Position numbers and translations under genes: made by a program. Positions 50,701-57,997 of a DNA stretch of 64,000 nt are shown here, in pieces. The DNA is from VBDM01 sp963699535 (GTDB lineage Bacteria; Pseudomonadota; Gammaproteobacteria; Burkholderiales; SG8-39): contig CAVOUJ010000023.1 of the NCBI GenBank assembly GCA_963699535.1, positions 124,001 to 188,000 of the forward strand, read 5' to 3'. The notes beneath the pieces were generated by a model that saw only the letters and a program-made list of their open reading frames with translations, made no database searches and had not been told where the DNA came from. The first letter of the stretch is position 1. Every line of letters begins with the position of its first letter.

Positions 50701-52757
50701 CCCTGAGCAAGGCGGCCGCCCTGCCCGACGCGGGTGCCGAGGTCTTCCGCCGCCTTGCGGAACTCGAGAGCCGCGATGGTCGTCACGCGCAGGCGCTTGC
50801 CGCCCGGGAGCGCGCGATCGCGCTGGCGCCGTCCGATGTCGAGCTCCGACTCGCGCAAGCGCGGACCTACGCGGCTCTGGGGCGCTGGCAGGACTCCGGG
50901 AACGCGGCGCGCGAGGCATCCAAGCTCGCGCCCAAGAACGTCGATCCGCTGCTGCTCGCCGCCGAAGCGGCCCATCGCCAGGGCAAGAACGGCGAGGCCA
51001 TCCAGAGTCTCAAGCGCGCGCTCGAGCTCCAGCCGGATTCCTACGAGGTGAACTTCAAGCTCGGGCGCAGCCTTGCCGACACCAACCTCTATGACGAGGC
51101 GCTAACCTATCTCGAAAAGGCGGCGCGCCTGGACGAAAAGGCCGACGCGCCGCACCTGATGACTGCGGAGATCCACATGGAGCGGCGCGCCTACGATGCC
51201 GCAATCGGCGTTCTCGAACTGCTCGTCAAGCGTAGCCCGAGCGACCCGAATCAGCGCGCCCTCGCAGCGGCCTACGACCAGAAGAAGAAATCGCTTGCCG
51301 GAACGAGCGCGCGCCCGACCATCGAGGATCTTCGCCTGGAGCGCATGTTCGTTGCCGCACACAAGCAGTATGCGACCGAGCGGATCGGCGTGGTGAAAGT
51401 GAAGAACGATACCGTCGACGACTATAAGAAACTGCGCGTGTCCTTCTTCATCAAGGAGTACATGGACTTTCCGGTGTCTCGGGAAATCGCCGAACTCAAG
51501 GCGAAGAGCACCCTGGACGTCCCGCTCCACGCTACGTTCAGCAACAAGGTGTTGACGATCGACGAAGACACCCGGGTGCTCGCGATCGTGTCGCTCGCGA
51601 CGGCCGACGCCCGCGAGGGAACCCAGGAAATCACGCAGGCGGTGACGCTCTATGGCAAGAACGCGATTGTCTGGGCGAACGGCGAGATGGTCGGCTCATT
51701 CGTCACGCCGAGGGACGACACGCTCAGCAACTTCGTGCGCGAAGCGACCAATCGCTACGCTCCGCCGGCTCAGGGCGCGTTGAACCGGCAGCTTGCGCTC
51801 GCCGCCACGGTGTACAACGTCCTCTCCGCTCACGGGCTGCGCTATCAGGTCGATCCCAACACACCGTATTCGCGAGTCAGCGCGGACCAAGTCGATTACG
51901 TGCAGTTCCCGCGCGAAACGCTGAGGCTGAAGAGCGGCGACTGCGATGATCTCTCGGTGCTCCTTGCTGCAGCGTACGAGAATCTCGGCATCGAAACCGC
52001 ACTGATCGATGTGCCAGGGCACCTGTTCTTGATGTTCCGGACCGGTCTCAAGGAAGCCGATCGCGGGCTCATCAGCCTCCAGGAAGACCTGCTCGTCGTT
52101 CGCGACGGCGAGATCTGGATACCCCTGGAAGCGACCTTGATCGCGACCTCCTTTACCGAGGCCTGGGCCGAGGGAGCGCGGAAGTACCGCGAGGCCGACG
52201 CCAAGAAGCAGCTGAAGGTGCTGTCGCTGCGGCAGGCTTGGGAGAAGCATCCTCCGGCGAGTCTCGCCCCGGCGGCGTTCAAAGTGGAAGTGCCTACGGG
52301 CGAGCGCGCCACTCGCCTGACCGAGCGCGAGCAACGCCTGCTCGTCGCGCGGCGGCTGGAGCGCGAAGTCCAGCCTTTCCGTCTGATGCTGGCGGCGAAT
52401 TCCAAGGACGACGAGGCGCGCCTGCAGATCGGCCTGATCTACGGCCGCAACGGCGCCGCCGACGTCGCCCTGCGGGAGTTCGAAGCGATACTGGAACACA
52501 ACCCCCGGCACGCGGGTGCGCTCAACAATCGGGGCAACCTCTACTATTTCCGCGGCGACTACGAACGCGCGTTGGAGGCCTATCGCATTGCAGAGGAGCT
52601 CGAACCGGGCGACGGCGGCATTCGCGTCAACGCTGCGCTCGCCAATTACAGGCTCGGAAAGCTCCCCGAGGCGCGAACCAAGTACCGCGAAGCGACTCAG
52701 CTGAAAAAGGAGCTCGCGAACGAGTACCGCGCCCTGGCCAAGCTCTTGGGCAACTAG
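47781..52757 (+). CDS. Giant exported NHL/TPR/transglutaminase-like protein
   Basis: 1658-residue secreted or periplasmic protein of unknown function. After a signal peptide (to about 35, cleavage near LCGA) come NHL-type beta-propeller repeats at about 40-590 (YVADRSNNRVAVYSEDGVFL, YVADTDNRRVQMFTRDGIFV). A fibronectin-like domain follows at 595-677, TPR repeats at about 680-1170, and a beta domain at about 1180-1320. Next is a transglutaminase-like domain at about 1328-1456 with a possible triad C1388 (KSGDCDDLSVLL), H1414 (DVPGHLFLMF) and E1450 (WIPLEATL), then more TPRs to the end. GTG at 47781 with GGAGGAGG upstream is chosen over the ATG-like start at 47694. A small TPR protein follows after 22 bases. 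Suggested role: an envelope scaffold with protease or crosslinking activity. Confidence 0.85.
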   Translation: MRPQFASLLHAFKARCFGPIALSCAALVLAPLCGAQQPEVQFLRSWQPADGRPLTEVSGLALSADGTVLFVERDRGALWRLAGEEATPTDLAGSGKAFSSKKTGGVALLGDGRVAVANTSNDTVALIDGQGRVLSVFAGGGRGYGELKDPEGLGFSMHRRLYVADRSNNRVAVYSEDGVFLHAIGGGRDPATALVRPLQVAVDAAERVFVLEDSGPGRLSVYGHSGQLIKRLSAESFAGSRSARWRALAADPSGRVFISDGANGNIIELDWEHAKVVRRFGSPGRGRGQYAEVTALAVHGRDLAIADIGNRKIEFLRVPAASLVLPEIERLASVRRAKALSLECERAYALDGGDLLCLQRGKVSRLDSTGKLKFDFAGPLNRPRVAAFDARDIAIADGDSVKIFGHDGKQRFSMGRGGSRDGEFDEIGGLHLADYIYVADTDNRRVQMFTRDGIFVNKLADVPNQPRRIARPSAVVTDASGNIYVADADTKLVQVFSAQREWRYSVSGDPLPYRSIHGLSVDAENRLYVFAATEQGKQLVDVYNGGVREFSFAAYRTPQIEPSGAVTFSVPPASYAFTLHDAERKEVSTYDFLQPPPRVGGIEVRGEPARVRLTWLKSTARYVAGYRVYAAPGRDGPYERLTQTQANEASLGADAAGRFLHYRVTAYSNFGVEGETSIPVEDLFRAGYREFEAGRYEQAAAAFSRAAKEASDHAAAVEYLGRSLLGMGRHDAAIGQFQDLARRPGHEIAGRRLEARAIAASGDTLGARAAVERAVAANQADGETYALCGELSLQLGDAAGAVTCLETALARGSGTPAVRAMLGEAFVRLGAVDKGLAQLDAAVKADPGEIATWRRAGRVFQSLGRPRDALERYKRALAISPRDTESLVAVANLHLALGEFDQARTIALSMAGSPAEESLGQYVLGRTAIAQGKHEEAVVALARATRLNPKFGAAWAALGEAYLGLKDERKARESLSKAAALPDAGAEVFRRLAELESRDGRHAQALAARERAIALAPSDVELRLAQARTYAALGRWQDSGNAAREASKLAPKNVDPLLLAAEAAHRQGKNGEAIQSLKRALELQPDSYEVNFKLGRSLADTNLYDEALTYLEKAARLDEKADAPHLMTAEIHMERRAYDAAIGVLELLVKRSPSDPNQRALAAAYDQKKKSLAGTSARPTIEDLRLERMFVAAHKQYATERIGVVKVKNDTVDDYKKLRVSFFIKEYMDFPVSREIAELKAKSTLDVPLHATFSNKVLTIDEDTRVLAIVSLATADAREGTQEITQAVTLYGKNAIVWANGEMVGSFVTPRDDTLSNFVREATNRYAPPAQGALNRQLALAATVYNVLSAHGLRYQVDPNTPYSRVSADQVDYVQFPRETLRLKSGDCDDLSVLLAAAYENLGIETALIDVPGHLFLMFRTGLKEADRGLISLQEDLLVVRDGEIWIPLEATLIATSFTEAWAEGARKYREADAKKQLKVLSLRQAWEKHPPASLAPAAFKVEVPTGERATRLTEREQRLLVARRLEREVQPFRLMLAANSKDDEARLQIGLIYGRNGAADVALREFEAILEHNPRHAGALNNRGNLYYFRGDYERALEAYRIAEELEPGDGGIRVNAALANYRLGKLPEARTKYREATQLKKELANEYRALAKLLGN

Positions 52758-52779
52758 GACGCATTTTCAGGAGACTCTC

Positions 52780-53319
52780 ATGCACGACAACCGGAAAAGT
52801 TGCCTGACCCTCGCGTTGTGTTTGGCGATCGGCGCGACCGCAGTCTTTGCGGGTGAGGCTCGCCCCCCCGCTCGTTCCGACTTCAGGGTCGTGCTCGGAG
52901 AAATGTGGGCGAAGCTGCGCGCCGTGAGTCCGCGCCTGCAATCCGGACAGCCGGTCTACACGCAAACCGTGACCGCCGGTATTCGGGGCGCCGAGGCCAC
53001 CGAATCCGAGCTCAAGCCATACTGGAGAGGGGATCGCGAGCAGGATCCTGCGTATCGCGCAGAGCACCAGGCTCTGCAGGCCGCGCAAAAGCTTGCCGAC
53101 GACGGCAAGTATGCCGAAGCGGCGAAAGCCTTTGGTACCTTTGTGGAGGCGTATCCGCGCAGCCCGCTCGCATCGGAGGCGCGCTTTGGCAAGGCGCTCG
53201 CGCTGGCGATGCTCGGAGACAAACCGGGGGCGATTGCGGGCTTTCAGAGCTTTCTCAAGGAGGACGCGCAGCATCCTCTTGCGAAGGACGCCGAAATCGC
53301 CCTTGCGGCGCTTCGTTAG
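52780..53319 (+). CDS. Exported small tetratricopeptide (YbgF/TolA-like) protein
   Basis: A 179-residue precursor with a signal peptide (to about 25, ATAVFAGEA). An unassigned middle region contains SGQPVYTQTVTAGIRGAEAT, and C-terminal TPR-like helices run from about 100 to 178 (LADDGKYAEAAKAFGTFVEA, then MLGDKPGAIAGFQSFLKED). The helical part resembles the YbgF/CpoB C-terminal repeat used for protein contacts in the periplasm. AGGAG precedes the ATG at 52780. It follows the giant NHL/TPR gene by 22 bases and almost certainly shares its transcript, so it may be a partner protein. No catalytic residues are evident. Confidence 0.8.
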   Translation: MHDNRKSCLTLALCLAIGATAVFAGEARPPARSDFRVVLGEMWAKLRAVSPRLQSGQPVYTQTVTAGIRGAEATESELKPYWRGDREQDPAYRAEHQALQAAQKLADDGKYAEAAKAFGTFVEAYPRSPLASEARFGKALALAMLGDKPGAIAGFQSFLKEDAQHPLAKDAEIALAALR

Positions 53320-53381
53320 CCGCGGCCTTACTGAGTCGGCGTCAGTCGGCCCCGCACCTTGCAGCGGCGGGCCCGACTTGA

Positions 53382-54131
53382 TCACAAGACTTTCAGAGCC
53401 AGGACTTCCATCGTCGCGGCGACCCCGATGTGGACGATGACCCCGCCGGCGATCGAGCGGGTCCGATAGGCCACTTCTCCCAGAACGACGCCGGCGACGA
53501 TGGCGGCGAAAGCCTCCAGCGGAGGCTTGTGGTAGTGGATCATGCAGTACGGAACCATTGCGAGCCAGATCGAGGCGCGGCCAATGACCCGGCCTAGACC
53601 GAGAACGAGAAAGCCGCGGAAAAAAAACTCCAGCGCAAAGAACTGAGTCAGATACGCGGCCTCCCACAGAAGAATCGCGCCTGCCGGAGCCTGGAACGCG
53701 CCGCGATAGAAAGGGTAGACCGCCTGGAAGTCCGAGCGGCTGGCGGCATAGAGAACTATCGGGAAGACTGCCGCGAACATCCCCAGGTAAAGCCACCAGT
53801 GTTGCGGCTTGATCGCCAGAGTGAGCCCGAAATTCCTCAGGCGCTCCCTGAACACCGCCCGTACGAGGATCGCCGGAACGACCAGAAACAGGGTGATGGT
53901 CCAGAACGCCCACCACAAATGGGGGTAGAGACCGGAATGGGCCCGAACGGTGCCCGGAAAGTGCTGGGCGAAAAATCCGGGCTTTGCGAAATACTCCAGG
54001 AATGTAAGCGCTACCGCGGCGTACACCGAGGCGACGATGACGAAACGCAGGTCGGCCTGCGTAGGGGCCCTTGCGCCCTCCCCGGTTTCCGGCATGCGCG
54101 CATTCTGCATTCGGGTTCCTCCAGAGCGCAA
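53382..54131 (-). CDS. CPBP-family intramembrane glutamic endopeptidase-like protein
   Basis: A 249-residue membrane protein with six to eight hydrophobic segments. The CPBP core is present as ALEFFFRGFL (motif 1, where the paired EE of canonical members is LE, so one Glu remains) and MIHYHKPPLEAF (motif 2/3 histidines), followed by AAIVAGVVLGEVAYRTRSI. Family members include CAAX-processing Rce1 and bacteriocin self-immunity proteins; the EFFFRG subgroup is uncharacterised. Start choices are ATG at 54131, 54110 or 54095. It converges with the small TPR gene. No prenylated or bacteriocin-like substrate gene is visible, although an ICMT-like gene lies 2.7 kb away. Confidence 0.83.
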   Translation of the reverse strand: MRSGGTRMQNARMPETGEGARAPTQADLRFVIVASVYAAVALTFLEYFAKPGFFAQHFPGTVRAHSGLYPHLWWAFWTITLFLVVPAILVRAVFRERLRNFGLTLAIKPQHWWLYLGMFAAVFPIVLYAASRSDFQAVYPFYRGAFQAPAGAILLWEAAYLTQFFALEFFFRGFLVLGLGRVIGRASIWLAMVPYCMIHYHKPPLEAFAAIVAGVVLGEVAYRTRSIAGGVIVHIGVAATMEVLALKVL

Positions 54132-54226
54132 CTCGGCGAAATAGGACCCGCCAGGAACGGACGGAGCACGCCAAGTGAAACCCGATCAGCGCGCCAAGGG
54201 AGGCGAGCCGGAGCGCTGCGCAAGGC

Positions 54227-55222
54227 TCAGGCGATCCCGAGGAAGCGCCGGCCGTTTGCCGAGGTGATCGCAGCGATCGAGGCCGCATCGAGACCTGAGC
54301 GCTCGAGGGTACCAATCGGGTCCGGGTCCCCCATGTTGAACGGGTAGTCGCTGCCGAGCACCAGCTGAGAGGCGCCGTAGCTCTCGGCCAGGAAGCGCGC
54401 GGCGTTCGGATCGAACACGAGCGCGTCGTAGTAGAAGCGCCGGGCGTAGACGACCGGAGATTCGCGAAGTGCTTCTTTCAACTTGGGGATGTTTGCCCAG
54501 GCATGCGCCAGGCGGTGCATGAGCACCGGCATGGCGCCGCCACCGTGGCTGAAGGCAATGCGCAAGTCCGGATGGCGCGCGGCGATGCCGCCAGTGATCA
54601 TCGAGGCGGCCGCGAGCGCGATCTCCCCCGGGAAGCACACTGCCTGCTCGCTGAATGACCCGACGATGCGCTCCTGTCCTGCGGGCCGCAGCGCATGAAC
54701 GAACACCGCCGCGCCGAGCCCGGCCGCGGCGGCGAAGAAGGGTTCGAACCGAGTTTCGCCGATCGAGGCGCCGTTGACGTGGCTCGCGATCTCGACGCCG
54801 CGAAAGCCGAGGCGATCGGTGATGTACTCAAGCTCGCGGATCGCCGCTTCCGTGTCCTGCAGCGGCACCGCGCCCAGGCCGACGAAGCGCTGCGGCGCGC
54901 GAGCGATCATCTCCGCAATCTGCTCGTTCAGATACCGGATCAACGACTGCGCATCGTCGAGTGGGAGCCAGTAGGAAAGCAGCTCTGGCATGGGCGAGAG
55001 CGCCTGGCGTGCGACGCGCATTCCGTCCATGTCCTCGATGCGGCGCGGCACGCTCCAGCAGCCGTCAGACACCGTGCGATAGATCTTCCCCGAGATCATC
55101 ACGTGCCGGTGGCATTCGTGCGCCGGTATCATCGAGGGCCACGGCGTTCCGGCGCGCTTCCCGGCATAGCGCGGGAAGTCCTCGGGGACGATATGCGTGT
55201 GGATATCGATGGTCTCGCTCAT
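54227..55222 (-). CDS. Amidohydrolase family protein (ACMSD-like)
   Basis: A 331-residue TIM-barrel metal-dependent hydrolase or decarboxylase of the Amidohydro_2 group: metal motif DIHTHIVPEDF at the N-terminus, FVHALRPAG, FSHGGGAMPVLMHRL and the late LGSDYPFNMGD with the catalytic Asp. These match aminocarboxymuconate-semialdehyde decarboxylase and gamma-resorcylate decarboxylase relatives, which act on aromatic ring-cleavage products. No signal peptide is seen. It lies 32 bases downstream of a Tat-dependent amidohydrolase on the same strand, so they form a pair. The substrate is unknown, but aromatic acids are plausible. Confidence 0.88.
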   Translation of the reverse strand: MSETIDIHTHIVPEDFPRYAGKRAGTPWPSMIPAHECHRHVMISGKIYRTVSDGCWSVPRRIEDMDGMRVARQALSPMPELLSYWLPLDDAQSLIRYLNEQIAEMIARAPQRFVGLGAVPLQDTEAAIRELEYITDRLGFRGVEIASHVNGASIGETRFEPFFAAAAGLGAAVFVHALRPAGQERIVGSFSEQAVCFPGEIALAAASMITGGIAARHPDLRIAFSHGGGAMPVLMHRLAHAWANIPKLKEALRESPVVYARRFYYDALVFDPNAARFLAESYGASQLVLGSDYPFNMGDPDPIGTLERSGLDAASIAAITSANGRRFLGIA

Positions 55223-55254
55223 TCTCCCCGGGCCGGTTCGCGCCGTCTGCTCCG

Positions 55255-56697
55255 TCAGGTCCAGTTCGCGCGAGCGCGCAGCACGGCAGCCGATTCGCTC
55301 GCCTCTTTGAGCGCTTCGGCGTAGTCGAGCGCGGTGAACTCACCGCCGCGGCGCAGGATTCGCCCGTCGACGATCACCGTGTCCACGTTTCGCGGCTGCG
55401 CGAACGAGATCAGCGCCTCGTAGGGATCGCCCACCGGCGCGATGTTGACGTCACCGGTGCGAACGAGGATGAGATCGGCCCGCTTGCCAGGTGTGAGCGA
55501 GCCGGTCCGGTCGGCGATTCCGAGGTCCACCGCCCCGTCGATCGTGGCGAGTTGCGCCAGGCGTTTCGAGGTCACCGGCACGCGCGAGCCGATTCGATGC
55601 TGGTGCAGGTTGTAAAGAATGCGCATGCCCTCGAAGTAGTTGCAGCCGTAGCTTCCGGTCGTGTCGATCGACAGGCTGACTTTGACGCCGGCCTCAAGGA
55701 GCTCCCCGAGCTGGATGACGCCGGCGCTCGCAGGGCGTCGCGATTCGCCGATCGGGGCGATGCTGTAGCTCACCCCGCGCTCCCTGAGAATCTGACGATC
55801 CTCGGCGCTGGTGAGCAGAGGATGGACGAGCTGCACGTCGGGCCCCAACAGCTTCGCATCCTCCAAAGGCTTGATGGGGCTCGGCCCGGACGTATGCATC
55901 GTGATCGGCAGCCCCAGGGCGCGTGCGCCCCCCCAGTCCTTGCGGACCATGTCGAGCGAGATGGTGCCGCGCAGCGTGGTCTGCGAGGGACCGAAGTTGC
56001 GCGAGCAGATTCCCAGCGTGAGCATCCCGTCGTTGGGCATCCACTCGCGCTTCACCTTCGCGACATCGTCGTAGTTCATCGCCTGGTCATCGGGCATGCC
56101 CTGGGCCTGACCGTAGCCGAAACGGCCGCGCACGCCTGTGTCACGCATGGCGCGCAGCTCCGCGTCGGCGTGCGCGGGCGTGCGGACGTTGTGCGCCCAG
56201 TTGTGAACCGTTGTGGCCCCGGCGGAGAGTGCCTCGGCGAGCCCGAGCCGGACGCTGCGATAGCTGTCCTCAGGCGTGAAATGGCGGCCGAGCGCGTTGG
56301 TCACCGGGAAGTAACCGCGCTTCGGATCGTCGATCCGGATGATCGGCCGGCACACGGTGGTCCACAGGTGCCAGTGCGTGTCGATGAAGCCCGGCATGCA
56401 GATCATGCCGCGGCCGTCGATCACTGCAGGCCCCGCCGCGGGGATCGTCTGCGCCACCGCGACGATCGCGCCGTTCCGCACGTGCACGTCGCCTCGCTCG
56501 AAATCGCCGAGCTTCGCGTCCATGGTGAGCACCGTGGCGCCGCGGATCACGAACTCGCTGCGGGGTGGCAAGGGCTTCGCCGGACGGGCGGTACCCTGTG
56601 CTCCTTGCGCGAAGATGCGGTCCGGGGCGAGGCCCGCCGCCGCAAACGCTGCCACCATCCTGAGAACCGTCCGCCGATCGATTTTCTGTGCGCCCAT
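55255..56697 (-). CDS. Amidohydrolase with Tat signal (SsnA/AtzF-like, chlorohydrolase group)
   Basis: A 480-residue amidohydrolase carrying a twin-arginine signal (DRRTVLRMVAAFAAAG, cleavage near residue 30), so it is probably folded in the cytoplasm and exported. The composite-barrel enzyme has ATVLTMDAKLGDFERGDVHV at the start, the metal motif GFIDTHWHLWTT, LPITMHTSGPS, and Asp in VSLSIDTTGSYG. The C-terminal KRADLILVRTGDVNIAP is typical of guanine-deaminase/cytosine-deaminase relatives. The ATG at 56695-56697 gives the Tat motif directly. It is divergent from the ICMT-like gene and upstream of the ACMSD-like gene. Substrate unknown. Confidence 0.89.
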   Translation of the reverse strand: MGAQKIDRRTVLRMVAAFAAAGLAPDRIFAQGAQGTARPAKPLPPRSEFVIRGATVLTMDAKLGDFERGDVHVRNGAIVAVAQTIPAAGPAVIDGRGMICMPGFIDTHWHLWTTVCRPIIRIDDPKRGYFPVTNALGRHFTPEDSYRSVRLGLAEALSAGATTVHNWAHNVRTPAHADAELRAMRDTGVRGRFGYGQAQGMPDDQAMNYDDVAKVKREWMPNDGMLTLGICSRNFGPSQTTLRGTISLDMVRKDWGGARALGLPITMHTSGPSPIKPLEDAKLLGPDVQLVHPLLTSAEDRQILRERGVSYSIAPIGESRRPASAGVIQLGELLEAGVKVSLSIDTTGSYGCNYFEGMRILYNLHQHRIGSRVPVTSKRLAQLATIDGAVDLGIADRTGSLTPGKRADLILVRTGDVNIAPVGDPYEALISFAQPRNVDTVIVDGRILRRGGEFTALDYAEALKEASESAAVLRARANWT

Positions 56698-56850
56698 GAT
56701 GCTCCTCTTTCGCGTGGTCCAAGCAGAGGTCGATTTTACGCTGCCGTATGCTCCGGCCGAGAAGAAACGCTCAGCCCAGATGCCGTAGCATGAGGTGCGG
56801 CGCCATCGTCCTATGCCACTGACGCCGAGCCAGATTGGAGACGACCTAGA

Positions 56851-57708
56851 GTGCCGAGCTTGCTGCGACGACTGAACGACCTGTGGATCTTCGATCCGAG
56901 CCTATGGCCGGCGCGTGAGGCGCTGGCCCGCACGTTCGGCATTCTCGCCGTCGGCGCCTTCCTCATCCGGCGCATCCTCCAACTGCAGGCCTTTCCCGGC
57001 TACATCACGGACGTGGAATGGGCCCGGACGTGGTTCACGCTGTTCGCCTCCCTCCCCCGGTCTCTGGAGGCCAGGCCGTTCGACCTGCAGTCGTATTACG
57101 CCCATTTCGGGTACAGCTGGTACGAGATCCGCGTATTGTGGATCACGCGGCTGCTGATCTGGACCGTGGAAACCGCGATTCTCCTGGGATACATCCTCGC
57201 GTTTCTCACGCGAAAGCCGGCGCAGGCGGTGGCGAGGGGATTCATGGAGACGGTCTTTCCGCTGATCCTGGTGGTTCTCCCGTTCGTGATCGTGATGACC
57301 GATTACACCTATCAGGAATGGTTTCCGGAACGGTCACGGTGGCACATGACGGGGCTCTTCGTGATCAACGGCGTCCTGATCGCCGCGGGGACGGCGAACG
57401 CGATCGGTCTCCTCGGCCTCCGTCCCGCATTCACCATCATGACCGAGGCACGCGTTTTCGTGCGAACGGGCCTACACCGCCTGGTGCGCCACCCCCTGTA
57501 TGCAGCCCATTTCGCGATCTACTTCTGCTACACGATCCTCCACTGTCATCCCGCCACGGTGGCGTTGTACGTCGCGTTTGTCGTCGGTCAGACGATCCGG
57601 GCCATGAACGAGGAAAAGAAAATGGCGGCAGTCTTCACAGAGTACGAGGGGTACCGGAAGACGACCGGGATGTTTTTCCCGAAGGTGTGGGGGCGCGCCA
57701 GAGAATAA
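56851..57708 (+). CDS. Isoprenylcysteine carboxyl methyltransferase-like membrane protein
   Basis: A 285-residue protein with five or six membrane segments. The ICMT/phospholipid-methyltransferase signature is at the C-terminus: GLHRLVRHPLYAAHFAIYFC, then MNEEKKMAAVFTEYEGYRK, with the His-Pro and Glu-Glu pairs that bind S-adenosylmethionine in this superfamily. Bacterial members have unknown or lipid substrates. It starts with GTG at 56851, the only plausible start close to the first hydrophobic helix. It is alone on the plus strand between the amidohydrolase pair and the propeller lipoprotein. Confidence 0.82.
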   Translation: MPSLLRRLNDLWIFDPSLWPAREALARTFGILAVGAFLIRRILQLQAFPGYITDVEWARTWFTLFASLPRSLEARPFDLQSYYAHFGYSWYEIRVLWITRLLIWTVETAILLGYILAFLTRKPAQAVARGFMETVFPLILVVLPFVIVMTDYTYQEWFPERSRWHMTGLFVINGVLIAAGTANAIGLLGLRPAFTIMTEARVFVRTGLHRLVRHPLYAAHFAIYFCYTILHCHPATVALYVAFVVGQTIRAMNEEKKMAAVFTEYEGYRKTTGMFFPKVWGRARE

Positions 57709-57997
57709 CGAACTGGGGAGGGAAACTCACTGCTGCGCCGGTGCTTCCCGCGGCGGGAAGCGGCAGCGCGATCGTGGTGCCCGTCCGCGTGGGTACCCGC
57801 GCTCCGCCGAACTGAGCCCCGCGCCGCTGCGCCCGGCGTTTGATTTGCCGGGTGTATCATTTTCCAGCCCTGGTCGGTCTGGGTGAATTGAGCGTCGTCA
57901 CGCGGGCGAATCAAGGGCGGCAGCGAATAGCACCATGGCCAGCGCGTCTGGGCGTGCGAAGCCATGGATTGGGGACGGATCGCCATTGGAGACCGAC
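57709..57997. other. Gap between ICMT-like gene and propeller lipoprotein
   Basis: 289 bases without a credible gene. The only structure seen is a 6-bp stem CCCGGC/GCCGGG at 57832-57852 with a 9-base loop, too weak to call a terminator. The open frame beginning at 57935 is the lipoprotein frame, but its real start is the ATG at 57998. Confidence 0.5.
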
